Assembly: GCA_963769745.1 (NCBI GenBank)
Contig: CAVYNB010000028.1
Location: 1-64,000 of the forward strand
DNA: 64,000 bases
Reading direction: 5' to 3'
Origin: JALORV01 sp963769745
GTDB taxonomy: Bacteria; Pseudomonadota; Gammaproteobacteria; Burkholderiales; Burkholderiaceae_F
The notes beneath the pieces were generated by a model, which did not search any database, was not told the origin of the DNA, and saw nothing but the letters and a program-made list of their open reading frames with translations. Shown piece by piece: positions 28,916-38,121 of this stretch. Position numbers and translations under genes: made by a program. The number at the start of each line of letters is the position of its first letter. The stretch's first letter is position 1.

Positions 28916-30889
28916 ATGACCCTGCAACCGGCACGGCTCGCCCGCGAGGCAGACGGCACTCCGTACAGCGAGCGCTATGGCGACGTGTACGCCAGCCGCG
29001 ACGGCGCGGTCGGTCAGGCGCGGCACGTCTTTCTCGGGGGCGTCGGCCTGCCGGAGGCCTGGCACGGACGCGACCAGTACGTGGTGCTCGAGACCGGCTT
29101 CGGGCTGGGCACCAATTTTCTCGTCACCTGGCAGGCCTGGCAGGCGGACCCGCAGCGGCCGCGCCGACTGCACTTTGTTTCGGTCGAGAAGCACCCGCTG
29201 GCGGCGGCGGATCTGCTCGCGGTGGCGCCGCCGGATGTCCGTCCGCTGGCCGAGGCCCTGGTGCGACAGTGGCCGCTGCCAGTGGCCGGATTGCACCGAC
29301 TGGAATTCGACGGCGGCGCTGTGTGCCTGACACTCGCGCTCGGCGACGCGCGTGAACTTTTGCCGCAACTCGTCCTCGGTGCCGATGCGATTTTCCTGGA
29401 CGGGTTTGCGCCTGCCCGCAATCCCGAGATGTGGGAGCCCGCGCTGCTCAAGGCGATTGGACGATGCGCGCGCCCGGGCGCCGCGTTGGCGACCTATACG
29501 ACCGCGAAGTCGGTTCGTGCCGCGCTGGAGGCAGCAGGTTTCGAGCTTCACCTGCGGCCCGGTTACGCCAGCAAGCGCGAGATGCTCACCGGCCGCTACG
29601 CGCCGCGCTGGCGTGTCCGCCGCCATGAGCCCCCCTTGCCCTACGGGGGAGTGCGTTCGGCCATCGTGATCGGGGCCGGGCTGGCGGGCAGTGCCTGCGC
29701 GCATGCGTTGACGCGTCGTGGCTGGACGGTGAGCGTGATCGAACGCGCAGCGGCACCGGCGAGCGGTGCGTCGGCATTGCCGTGGGGACTGCTGCATCCG
29801 CAGATGGCCACCGACGATGCGCTGCTGGCGCGCCTGACTCGCGCCGGCGTCGCCGCGACGCAAGCGGCACTTGCGCGCAGCGTGCCGACGGGGGAGTTCG
29901 ACGGCCAGCAGATCACCCGGGGCAGCGGCGTCTTCCAGATGGCCGATGCAGAGGCGACGTGGACACGATGGCAGTCCGCGATCGCGCGGCTCGGGTTGCC
30001 TCCGCAATATGTCGAGGTGCTGGATCAGGCGTCGGCCGCGCAGCGGGTCGGCATGGTCCCGGGGCACGGCGGGCTCTGGTGGCCGCAGGGCGCCCTGGTG
30101 TCACCGGCACGCTGGTGCCCCGCGTTGCTGGCGGGTCGTGCGGAACTGCTCCGCGGCGACGTCGTTCAGCTGAAAGCAGGACATGAGGGCTGGAGTGCCC
30201 TGGACCCAACGGGGCAGGTGCTCGCCACTGCGCCGGTGGTCATCGTCGCCGCCGCCATTGCATCGCCTGCGTTGCTCGGGATGACGCGGGCGAGAGTGCA
30301 GACCATCCGCGGCCGCATTGCGTTTCTCGACCCTGCACCCTTTTCGAGAACTGCAGGCACCGATCACCGGCGACGGCTATCTGCTGCGTGATCCGGACGG
30401 CGGCGTGGCCGTCGGTGCGACCTACGAACTCACGCTGCCGGGAGATGAAACAGAGAGTTCCCTGAGCGAGTCCCGTGCGCTGCAGAGCAATCTCGCGCGG
30501 TTGCAGCGACTGCTCGCCGCGCCGCCCGTCGTCGATGCACTCGGCTCGTTCGATGGTCTGCGGTGTGTGGCGCGTGACCGCTTGCCGCTGGCCGGTGCTG
30601 TCCCGGATGAGCTTGCGGCGCGGGCCGCTGGCCGCGATCTGCGCGGAGCGCACCTGGTTGACGTTCCGCGGCAGGCACGGCCTGTACACGTGCTTCGCGC
30701 TCGGGCTCGCGGGGCCTGACACTCGCACCGCTGCTCGCCGAACTGATCGCGGCGTCGATCGAGGGCGAACCGCTGCCAGTCGAGCGTGCACTCGCCGCAG
30801 CGGTCGATCCCGCACGCTTCCTGCTGGGCTCATTGCGCCGCGACGCCGCCTTGCAGAGCCTGCACCGCGATCCCGTGCCGCCGCTCTAG
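28916..30889 (+). CDS. mnmC: tRNA mnm5s2U biosynthesis bifunctional protein MnmC (frameshifted)
   Basis: Last two steps of mnm5s2U34 formation in tRNA. The N-terminal methyltransferase domain has ETGFGLGTNFLVTWQAW (SAM) and FLDGFAPARNPEMW; the C-terminal FAD domain begins SAIVIGAGLAGSACAHAL. The first frame ends at 30391, but LQAPITGDGYLLRDPDGG, then GRHGLYTCFAL, then LTLAPLLAELIAASIEGEPL continue the family sequence in successive frames to a stop at 30889, within normal length. Breaks lie near 30345, 30670 and 30705. Each needs only one base, so sequencing error is likelier than loss. Confidence 0.88.
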
Positions 30890-30914
30890 GCTGTGCTCGC
30901 GCCGGCCTGCGCGC

Positions 30915-32978
30915 CTACTCTTCCTCTTCCTGCTTGCGCTTTGCCGCGTAGTCGTTGGCCAGTTGCTGCTGCAACGGAGGGGGTGCCTGCTCGTAGTGCG
31001 ACAGCGACATCGTCCATGCGCCGCGACCTTGCGTCATTGCCTTGAGGCGGTTCGAATAGCCTTCGAGCTCACCCAGCGGGGCCTGGCCTTCGACGACCAG
31101 AACCGACGGCCCCATGGCTCGCGTGCCGGTCACCTGGCCGCGACGCGATGAAAGATCGCCGGTGATGTCGCCCATGTGAGATTCCGGGGCTTCCACCTCG
31201 AGATTGACGATCGGCTCGAGCACGATCGGGCGCGCCTTGCCGAGCGCATCGAGAAAGGCCTTCTTCCCCGCCGCGACGAATGCCACTTCCTTGGAATCCA
31301 CCGGGTGGTGCTTGCCGTCGTAGACGATGACGCGCACATCCTGCATCGGGAAACCGGCGACCGGGCCGGACACCAGTACCGACTCGACGCCCTTTTGCAC
31401 CGCCGGGATGAAGTTGTACGGAATGACGCCGCCCTTGACCTGGTCGACGAACTCGAATCCGGCGCCGCGCGGCAGCGGTTCGACGCGCAGATAGACCTCG
31501 CCAAACTGGCCGGCGCCTCCGGTCTGCTTCTTGTGTCGCGCGTGGCCCTCGGCGTTCGCCGCGATGGTCTCGCGGTAGGGCACCCGCGGCGGCCGAGTGT
31601 CGACCTCGACCTTGTACTGCTGCGCCATGCGCTCCAGTGCCGAGCGCAGGTGCAGCTCGCCCAGGCCGCGCAGCACCGTTTCGTTCAGCGTCGCGTCGTG
31701 TTCGACTTTCAACGTCGGATCCTCGGCGGTCATCCGGTGCAGCACTTCGGAAATGCGCTGCTCGTCGCCGCGGCGCTTCGGTGCGATCGCGACACCGCTC
31801 ATCGGTGTCGGGAACTCGAGCGGCCGCATGTGGATCTGGTCCTCGTCATGCGAGTCGTGCAACACGCTGTCGAAGTCGATCTCGTCGACCTTGGCGACCG
31901 CCGCAATGTCGCCCGGCATGGCGTGGGGTATCTCGACGGTCTTGCCTCCCTGGAGCATGAACAGATGCCCGACCTTGAACGGCTTGCGGCCATTGCCGAT
32001 GAAAAGCTGCGTGTCCTTGGTGACCGTACCCTGGTGGACGCGGAAGACGCCGAGTTTGCCGACGTAAGGATCGACCACGACCTTGAATACGTGCGCCAGC
32101 ACGTGCTTCTTCGGGTCCGGTTCCGAGCGGAACTCCTCGACCGGCTGCCCATCGATCATCTCGCCCTTGAAGAACAGCGGTGGGTTGCCTTCGGTCGGAT
32201 TCGGCAGCAGCGCTTCGAAGATCTTCAGCAGCTCGTCGATGCCGGCGCCGTTGCGTGCCGAGACGAAGCACACCGGGATCAGGTGGCCCTCACGCAGGGC
32301 CTTCTCGAACGGCGCGTGCAACTGCTCGGGCTCGATGGCCTCGCCCTGCTCGAGGTACTTGGCCATCAGGTCTTCGTCGACCTCGATGACCTGGTCGATC
32401 AGCGCCTGGTGCGCCTCGGCCACTGACGAAAAATCCGCGTCGCCACTCGGGTTGAAGAAGCAGTCGACTACTCGGGCATTGCCGCCGGACGGCAGGTTGA
32501 TCGGCAGTACTTCCTTGCCGAACGTCGCGCGCAGGTCGGACAGCAGCTGCGGCAGGTTCACGTTCTCGGCATCGATCTTGTTGACGATCAGCACGCGGCA
32601 CAGCTTCCGGCGTCCGGCCCAGTCCATCATGCGCGAGGTGATCATCTCGATCCCGCTTTGCGCGTTGACCACGATCGCCGCCGTTTCGACCGCGTCGAGC
32701 GCGCCGATCGATTGACCGATGAAGTCCGGAAACCCGGGCGTGTCGAGCAGGTGGACACGGGTGCGCGGCAGGTCCAGATGCAGCACGGACGTGCGCAGCG
32801 AGTGCAGGAAGGTCTTTTCGAGTCCGTCGAAGTCGCTGACCGTGGTTCCTCTTTCGACACTGCCCGCCGCGGGAATCGCCCCGGTCCGGGCGAGCAGGGC
32901 TTCTGCGAGCGTGGTCTTGCCTGCACTGCCGTGGCCCAGCAGGGCCACGGTCCGCAGGTTCTCCGTCGTGTAGGGCAT
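30915..32978 (-). CDS. EF-G-like translational GTPase (EF-G paralogue)
   Basis: 687 residues with all five EF-G domains. G1 is GHGSAGKTT rather than GHVDAGKT, G3 is DTPGFPDF and G4 is NKID, which is the pattern of the EF-G-like subfamily rather than the housekeeping FusA. Domain IV contains RHKKQTGGAGQFGEV and domain V the QGRGAWTM segment. The last residues are a charged QEEEE tail. No ribosomal protein genes adjoin it, supporting a paralogue. Its role (alternative elongation, ribosome recycling or stress) cannot be told from sequence. Confidence 0.9.
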   Translation of the reverse strand: MPYTTENLRTVALLGHGSAGKTTLAEALLARTGAIPAAGSVERGTTVSDFDGLEKTFLHSLRTSVLHLDLPRTRVHLLDTPGFPDFIGQSIGALDAVETAAIVVNAQSGIEMITSRMMDWAGRRKLCRVLIVNKIDAENVNLPQLLSDLRATFGKEVLPINLPSGGNARVVDCFFNPSGDADFSSVAEAHQALIDQVIEVDEDLMAKYLEQGEAIEPEQLHAPFEKALREGHLIPVCFVSARNGAGIDELLKIFEALLPNPTEGNPPLFFKGEMIDGQPVEEFRSEPDPKKHVLAHVFKVVVDPYVGKLGVFRVHQGTVTKDTQLFIGNGRKPFKVGHLFMLQGGKTVEIPHAMPGDIAAVAKVDEIDFDSVLHDSHDEDQIHMRPLEFPTPMSGVAIAPKRRGDEQRISEVLHRMTAEDPTLKVEHDATLNETVLRGLGELHLRSALERMAQQYKVEVDTRPPRVPYRETIAANAEGHARHKKQTGGAGQFGEVYLRVEPLPRGAGFEFVDQVKGGVIPYNFIPAVQKGVESVLVSGPVAGFPMQDVRVIVYDGKHHPVDSKEVAFVAAGKKAFLDALGKARPIVLEPIVNLEVEAPESHMGDITGDLSSRRGQVTGTRAMGPSVLVVEGQAPLGELEGYSNRLKAMTQGRGAWTMSLSHYEQAPPPLQQQLANDYAAKRKQEEEE

Positions 32979-33208
32979 CGCCTCTCCTCAGCAGTGTATT
33001 TCTGGTGCGAAGGGCGACGTTACCCTCCGGCGCCCGCGCTGTCAGCCGCCCGGCACCGGGGCGCGCTGCGGGATTGACGTTCGACAAGCAGCCCCCACCC
33101 TCCGGTCCACTCCGTCGAAGTGGCGTTTCGTCACACAGCGGCTGCACCATGGGCCACGGAACGCACACAATCGCGTTCCGTCCTGCCCAATTGTGAAAGG
33201 AGCACCCG

Positions 33209-33598
33209 ATGGATGTGTTCAATACGCGCGGCGCCTTCAGCTGGAGCGAGCTGATGACCACCGATCCGGCCGCGGCCAAGTCGTTCTATGTGTCGCTGTT
33301 CGGCTGGAGCACGAAGGACATGCAGATGGCGAGCGGCGCCTATACCACCTGTCAGGTCGGGGACGAGTCGGTGGCCGGCATCATGAAGATCCCGGCGGAG
33401 GCCAGCGGCATGCCGCCAATGTGGGGCGTCTACGTGACGGTTTCCGATGTCGACGAGACGATACGGCAGGCCGAAAAGCTCGGTGGCGCTGTCGTCGTGC
33501 CGCCGATGGATGTCGACGGTGTCGGCCGCATGGCGGTGCTGCGCGATCCGCAGGGCGCCAGCTTTTCGGTGATCAAGTACGCATTTCCGTCGGAGTAA
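33209..33598 (+). CDS. VOC-family (glyoxalase/bleomycin-resistance-like) protein
   Basis: 129 residues with the paired beta-alpha-beta-beta-beta VOC fold: FSWSELMTTDPAAAKSFYVSLFGW, then WGVYVTVSDVDETIRQAEKLGG and MAVLRDPQGASFSVIKY. This is the COG3324-type subgroup, mostly of unknown substrate. An AAAGGAG box precedes the ATG. It is single, with a hairpin downstream. Confidence 0.9.
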   Translation: MDVFNTRGAFSWSELMTTDPAAAKSFYVSLFGWSTKDMQMASGAYTTCQVGDESVAGIMKIPAEASGMPPMWGVYVTVSDVDETIRQAEKLGGAVVVPPMDVDGVGRMAVLRDPQGASFSVIKYAFPSE

Positions 33599-33613
33599 AG
33601 GAGCACGGCGGGA

Positions 33614-33643
33614 GCACGGCCGGGGTGATCGTGCCGGCCGTGC
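33614..33643. terminator. Hairpin between convergent genes
   Basis: GCACGGCCGG and CCGGCCGTGC (10 bp) pair around GGTGATCGTG, 16 nt after the VOC stop and 25 nt from the stop of the opposing small gene. Only a short CTTGTCC follows. Confidence 0.55.
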
Positions 33644-33667
33644 GCTTGTCCTTCCACGTCAGCGCAA

Positions 33668-33895
33668 TTAGCGGACGCTTGGCGTCGGGTTGTTGGCTAG
33701 CTGCGTGGCCACCGGCCGCGCCGCCTGCGTGCGTTCGCCGATGATGACCACGCGTTCCATCCTGACCACCGGCAGGGCAGCGACGTCACGCGCCGTCTGG
33801 CGTGCCTGCAGACCGTGCACACCGAGCGCCGTTGTGAGGGCGATCATGCCGAATGCGGCAAGGGCAACCATCGTCGTGGCGGATTTCCGGGCCAT
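33668..33895 (-). CDS. Small single-span membrane protein, hypothetical
   Basis: 75 residues. It starts MARKSATTMVALAAFGMIAL with one transmembrane or signal segment, followed by a polar periplasmic part (VVRMERVVIIGERTQAARP). The frame extends 14 codons upstream of the chosen ATG, but CGGAGC precedes this one. No family recognised; unnamed proteins with this VVVxGxR-type strand are frequent in betaproteobacteria. Confidence 0.6.
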   Translation of the reverse strand: MARKSATTMVALAAFGMIALTTALGVHGLQARQTARDVAALPVVRMERVVIIGERTQAARPVATQLANNPTPSVR

Positions 33896-34128
33896 GGCGC
33901 GCTCCGTCTGAAAGCCGGGCGACGACGTGTCGCCCATGACCGCACTCTAGGCAGCCGCGCCCGCTGCTTCCATTCGATTGCGACGAACTGCGAGATTCAC
34001 GGCGCCGGCTGCAAAATGGCGCGCCGCATGGAGCAAAGGTCATTCGCGCCGCGATGAATCGGCCCGTACGCGGATGAACGGCGGCTTCGTCGCGTCGCCG
34101 CCATCGATCGGGCGCAGTTCAGCGCGGA

Positions 34129-34455
34129 TCAGTGCTGCTTGACGAAGCCGCGGCGGGTGTCGATGTCCTCGTCGAGCACCCGGCGCGCGGCATCGAAGGC
34201 ATCGCGTGCAGCGACAAAGACGTCCTCGTCCGCCTGGCGCGTGACCGCGTACTCCTTGTTCTTCACGTGGACATCCAGTCGCACGCGGTACTCACGCGCC
34301 GTCGAACTGTGGCGGGTTTCCGACGTTACCGCGACATGCAACTGGGTAATGGCCGGATGGAACTTGCCGAGTTTCTCGGCCTTGTCTTGTATCGCCCGTT
34401 CGAGCGCATCCGAACGGTCCATGTGGTGGAACGTGATCTGGATCGGGAATGTCAT
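34129..34455 (-). CDS. hpf: Ribosome hibernation promoting factor HPF/RaiA, short form
   Basis: About 108 residues from the ATG at MTFPIQITF (upstream ATGs at 34461 and 34482 are possible). The beta-alpha-beta-beta-beta-alpha fold is clear: ERAIQDKAEKLGKFHPAI, then VHVKNKEYAVTRQADEDVFVAARDAFDAARRVL. It lacks the long-form C-terminal dimerisation domain. It binds the 30S A/P site and inactivates ribosomes in stationary phase or stress. It lies just downstream of rsgA, another ribosome-maintenance gene. Confidence 0.88.
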   Translation of the reverse strand: MTFPIQITFHHMDRSDALERAIQDKAEKLGKFHPAITQLHVAVTSETRHSSTAREYRVRLDVHVKNKEYAVTRQADEDVFVAARDAFDAARRVLDEDIDTRRGFVKQH

Positions 34456-34574
34456 GGTCATCACTTCGATTGGGCAGGACACCCGATTTCATGGTGGCGC
34501 GGGCGCCGCGGCGGGCGTTGATGGCGGTCAACGCCCACCGCTCCCAACGGTGCGACGCGAGCCTCTGCCGAAGA

Positions 34575-35633
34575 TCAACCCCGCTTCATTTTCATGCGCT
34601 GCTCGGCTCCGCGACTGCGAGCCTTCCACTCGGCCAGCTGCTTGCGCCGGTCGAGGAAGGTCATGGTTTCGCGCCGGACCTCGCGCTTCAGCTTCTGATA
34701 GTTCGACAGCCGGTCCGGGTGGGTGTGGGCTCGAACGGCGCAGTCCGGCTCGTCCGTATGCGTGCAGTCCCGGAAGCGGCACTGTTCGGCCAGGGCCACG
34801 ATGTCCGCGAAGCTGGCGCCGAGACCGTCCTCGCCGATATCGACCTGCAGGCCGCGCAGTCCCGGCGTGTCGATCACGCACGCGCCGCCTGGAAGCGGAT
34901 GCAGTGAGCGCGACCTCGTCGTGTGACGGCCGCGGCTGTCGTCGTCGCGCACGGCACCGGTGGCCTGGACGTCGTGTCCCGCCAGAGTGTTGGTCAGCGT
35001 CGACTTGCCGGCACCGGAAGACCCCAGCAAAACCAGGGTCTGTCCGATGCCGAGGTAGTCGGCCAGGGCCGTCACGACCTCGGGGGAACGGGCATCGACG
35101 GCCTGCACCGGGACATCCGCAGGCACTCGCTCGATCACCTCCGAGGTCTTCGCATCGGCGGAGGCCGTGAGGTCCCGCTTGGTCAGGACCACTACCGGCC
35201 AGACCCCGGCCCCCTGGACCATGGCCAGATAGCGCTCGAGCCGGCGCAGGTTGAAGTCGCCATCGAGGCCCATGACGAGCAGCGCCGTGTCGACGTTGCT
35301 CACCAGGCACTGCCGTGCGCCGTCCGATGCACGCCTCGCAATCTGCGTGACCGGTGCCATGCGTGCGGTGACCCATAAGGCACCGTAGTCGTCGGTCCGC
35401 GCCAGGACCCAATCGCCGACCGCGAGCGACTCGCCCGCGAGTGCGGCCGTGCGTGCCAGGGCCGGGAGTGCCTGGCCGCGGCTTTCATGATCACCATCGT
35501 GCAGCACGACGCTGTCGCGATGAACTTCAGTCACGCGCATCGCGGTGCCGGCAGCATCGAGCTGCGCGAGGCCCTGGGCGATGAGCGGGGTGTAGCCGAT
35601 CGGCCGCAACCGATCCTGGTGCTCTGGAGTCAT
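34575..35633 (-). CDS. rsgA: Ribosome small subunit GTPase RsgA
   Basis: Circularly permuted GTPase that checks 30S subunit maturation. The N-terminal OB fold contains ARTDDYGALWVTARM. The GTPase motifs come in permuted order: G4 VLTKRDL, G1 GSSGAGKSTL, then G3 DTPGLR. The C-terminal zinc-binding segment is CRFRDCTHTDEPDCAVRAH. I chose the ATG at MTPEHQDRLRPIGY; the frame is open for 18 more codons without family similarity. About 352 residues is normal. Confidence 0.93.
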   Translation of the reverse strand: MTPEHQDRLRPIGYTPLIAQGLAQLDAAGTAMRVTEVHRDSVVLHDGDHESRGQALPALARTAALAGESLAVGDWVLARTDDYGALWVTARMAPVTQIARRASDGARQCLVSNVDTALLVMGLDGDFNLRRLERYLAMVQGAGVWPVVVLTKRDLTASADAKTSEVIERVPADVPVQAVDARSPEVVTALADYLGIGQTLVLLGSSGAGKSTLTNTLAGHDVQATGAVRDDDSRGRHTTRSRSLHPLPGGACVIDTPGLRGLQVDIGEDGLGASFADIVALAEQCRFRDCTHTDEPDCAVRAHTHPDRLSNYQKLKREVRRETMTFLDRRKQLAEWKARSRGAEQRMKMKRG

Positions 35634-35953
35634 TTTTGTTTCCGAATCGAGCGACGCGAAAGCGCCGCGAACGCGACACGCGTGCAAGCACGCGACCGGG
35701 GTCGAACCGTGTTGGCCGGCCGCTGCGAGCGGCCGAATCGGAAACGTCCGAGTCAGCGCCGAGTCGGCCGACTAGCGAACCAGATCAGTATTGGACATGC
35801 GCGCCTCCTGAAGAAAGCGGCGCTCAACGAGCGGAAGTGGAAGTGTTGCGCCGGAGCCGGCGCGCGTCAACCGGCACGGTGCGCGGTGGCCGCGAGGCGT
35901 GCGGGCCACGCAACGCCGCAGCGGGCATTCGACGGAATCTGACGCGGACAGCG

Positions 35954-36124
35954 TCAGGGGGTGGCGGGTGGGACGTCGCCTGGAGTCACAGCCGGTGCGC
36001 CGCTGTCGGGCGTTGCGTCCTTGTCGGACTTGTCGGCTGCCTTGCGCTGGCGCTTTTCTTCCTGCTTTTTCTTCTTGGCCAGCTCGCGCTGGCGCTTTTC
36101 AAACGAGTAGTTGGGCTTCGCCAA
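35954..36124 (-). CDS. Small basic/charged coiled protein, TTG start, 56 aa
   Basis: Translates as MAKPNYSFEKRQRELAKKKK onward, a Lys/Arg/Glu-rich helix that ends in a Pro/Ala-rich tail. Proteins starting MAKPNYxFEKRQRELAKK are a recurring small family in betaproteobacteria, of unknown function, possibly RNA or ribosome associated. A perfect AAGGAGG (complement at 36132-36138) lies 7 nt before the TTG and fixes the start. It lies downstream of the cold-shock gene, beyond that gene's terminator. Confidence 0.8.
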   Translation of the reverse strand: MAKPNYSFEKRQRELAKKKKQEEKRQRKAADKSDKDATPDSGAPAVTPGDVPPATP

Positions 36125-36165
36125 GTCGGTGCCTCCTTAATGGGATGCGCGAGTTTCGCGCAGAT

Positions 36166-36195
36166 AAAAAAAGACCGCCACAGAAAGTGGCGGTC
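36166..36195 (-). terminator. Rho-independent terminator of the cold-shock gene
   Basis: On the minus strand GACCGCCAC-TTTCT-GTGGCGGTC is a perfect 9-bp stem followed by TTTTTTT, starting about 20 nt after the csp stop. Confidence 0.95.
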
Positions 36196-36216
36196 GTTTT
36201 CTGAAGCCAGGAGGCC

Positions 36217-36420
36217 TTAGATCGGGCGGATCTGCGTGGCCTGGGGGCCTTTGGCGCCCTGGGCAACGGTGAACTCCACGCGCTGGCCTTCCTGCAGGGT
36301 CTTGAAGCCCGCAGCCTGAATCTCCGAGAAGTGGGCAAACAGGTCCTTGCCGCCGCCTTCCGGGGTGATGAAGCCGAAGCCTTTGGACTCATTGAACCAC
36401 TTGACTGTACCTTGTGCCAT
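36217..36420 (-). CDS. cspA: Cold-shock protein, CspA family
   Basis: 67-residue single OB-fold RNA chaperone. RNP1 is KGFGFIT and RNP2 is LFAHFSEI; the start MAQGTVKWFNESKGFGFI is canonical. It melts mRNA structure and acts as an antiterminator in cold or growth transitions. The start is preceded by AAGGAC. The gene has a long AT-richer leader and a strong terminator, so it is an independent unit. The csp subtype number cannot be told. Confidence 0.96.
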   Translation of the reverse strand: MAQGTVKWFNESKGFGFITPEGGGKDLFAHFSEIQAAGFKTLQEGQRVEFTVAQGAKGPQATQIRPI

Positions 36421-36560
36421 TTAAAACGTCCTTGAAAAGAAAGATGGATAACTAACGCTGGCAGGAACGTCCTGCTGCGTGCAAACGATCAAGTACGTAA
36501 ACCGGGGAACAAGGCGGGGTCGGATGTTGCAATGACCTGCACAGGGAGCCAATGGACTAA
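36421..36560 (-). promoter_or_regulatory. Likely 5' leader of the cold-shock gene
   Basis: No gene lies in the roughly 296 bp between csp and the AEC transporter start. The csp-proximal part is locally AT-richer (for example TTTCTTTTCAAGGACGTTTT just before the ATG) and holds a short GCAGGA-CGT-TCCTGC hairpin at about 36461-36475. Csp mRNAs usually have long structured leaders; the extent given here is an estimate. Confidence 0.45.
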
Positions 36561-36716
36561 CGACACTTAAACGAAAGCAAACGGGAGGCTACGCGCTTGC
36601 ACGCAGCTTGTCCAGCACCACCGCGATGTGCGCCCGCAGGGTCGGCGGGGCTCGACCGGGCCGGGGTGACGCAGGGTCCCCTGGGGGAAGATCGCCTTGC
36701 CTGAGATACTTGCTCC

Positions 36717-37682
36717 ATGCAGGCCATCCTGGCGGTCACAATTCCGTTCTTTGCGCTGGTCCTGTGCGGCTATCTGGCCGGCCGCGCGCGCCTGCTGCCC
36801 GAGGCTGCCATACCGGGCCTCAACATCTTCGTCCTGTACTTTGCGCTGCCGTGCATGCTGTTCCGGTTCGGCGCATCGCTGCCGGTGGCGCAGGTGATCA
36901 ACCCGGTGGTGCTTGTCATCACGCTGATCGCCGCGGTTTTGCTGGTGTTCGCCACGATCGCGCTGACACGGTCCGACGAAGTGCCGATGAAGGATGCGTC
37001 GCTGGGCGCGTTGACCGTGGTCTGGCCGAACACCGGTTTCATGGGCGTGCCGCTGCTCGTCGCGTTGCTGGGTCCGGCTGCCGCGGGACCGGTGATCACG
37101 ACGCTGCTGGTGGATCTTTTCTTCACCAGTTCCCTGTGCATCGCGCTGGCGCAGGCGCAGGGTGGCGACGCGGGCGGCACGCGGGCCGGGATGCTGCGGC
37201 TGCTGAAAGGCACGCTGGCCAACCCTCTGCCGGCGGCCATCGCGCTCGGACTGCTGTTCTCGAGCCTCGATCTGCGCCTGCCGGGGCCGCTCGACACGAT
37301 CGTCAAGATGCTGGGCGACGCGGCGTCCCCGGTGGCTCTCTTTGCGATCGGCACCGTACTCTGGCGCGCTGGGCAGCATGTGCACACGCGCACGCCCGTG
37401 CGCCTGTTCCTGCCGCTGGCGCTGGCCAAGTTGATCGTGCATCCGCTCGCCGTGCTGGGCCTCGGCGTCGGGGCCATCAAGCTCGGATTCCCGCTCGATT
37501 CGTTCACGCTGACGGTGATCGTGCTGGCTGCCGGCCTGCCGGCCGCGAGCTCGGTGTCGCTGCTGGCGGAGCGCTACGGCGCCGACAACGGTCGCATCAC
37601 GCGCATCATCATCAGCTCGACCGTGCTCGCGTTTGCGACCTTCACGCTGCTGGCCTGGCTCTTCGATGCGCAGCCAAAGTAG
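36717..37682 (+). CDS. AEC-family (auxin efflux carrier-like) transporter
   Basis: 321-residue inner-membrane protein with about ten helices in two inverted halves. It starts AILAVTIPFFALVLCGYLAGR, has the mid-protein WPNTGFMGVPLLVALLGP motif and LVDLFFTSSLCIAL, and ends in the typical LLAERYGAD and terminal helix. Bacterial AEC members move malate, malonate or other organic acids; the substrate is not inferable here. The SnoaL-like gene starts 24 bp later. Confidence 0.9.
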   Translation: MQAILAVTIPFFALVLCGYLAGRARLLPEAAIPGLNIFVLYFALPCMLFRFGASLPVAQVINPVVLVITLIAAVLLVFATIALTRSDEVPMKDASLGALTVVWPNTGFMGVPLLVALLGPAAAGPVITTLLVDLFFTSSLCIALAQAQGGDAGGTRAGMLRLLKGTLANPLPAAIALGLLFSSLDLRLPGPLDTIVKMLGDAASPVALFAIGTVLWRAGQHVHTRTPVRLFLPLALAKLIVHPLAVLGLGVGAIKLGFPLDSFTLTVIVLAAGLPAASSVSLLAERYGADNGRITRIIISSTVLAFATFTLLAWLFDAQPK

Positions 37683-37706
37683 ATCGCCAGGCAACGGGAG
37701 CCTGCC

Positions 37707-38058
37707 ATGAACGATTCGTCCACAGTCGTTGATGTCGTCCAGCGCCAGGTCGAGGCGTACAACCGGCGCGATCTCGAGGCGTTTGCCGCCACCTACCGCG
37801 ACGATGTGCAGATCTTCCGCATGCCGTCTGCCACGCCGGCCATGATCGGGCCGGGCGGCACTGCGGGAGTTCTACGCCAGCCAGCGCTTCAACCTTCCCG
37901 CGCTGCATGCCGAAATCGTGCAGCGGATCGTCGTCGGCAACAAAGTCATCGACCACGAGCGCGTGACTGGGGTCGAGGCGCAGCCATTCGAGGCCGTCGC
38001 TGTGTACGAAGTCGTCGATGGGGCCATCGCGACCGTGTGGTTCTTCTATCCGGCCTGA
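37707..38058 (+). CDS. SnoaL-like / NTF2-fold protein, frameshifted
   Basis: About 116 residues when reconstructed. The first frame gives VDVVQRQVEAYNRRDLEAF and TYRDDVQIFRMPSATP, the start of a SnoaL/ketosteroid-isomerase-like domain. After a G-rich run near 37855 the rest (LREFYASQRFNLPALHAEIV to VAVYEVVDGAIATVWFFYPA) continues in the next frame to a stop at 38058. One extra G in GGCGGC explains it. These small alpha+beta barrels act as isomerases, hydrolases or binding proteins; role unknown. Confidence 0.75.
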
Positions 38059-38121
38059 GACGCCGCCGGCGCAGAGCGATAGGATCGGGAGCACAGGCAG
38101 CTCCCAGACTGCACTGGTCAG

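Noticed and set aside
28916..30889. mnmC as a pseudogene
   Set aside because: All family segments are present in order across single-base shifts, as in many other genes of the window.
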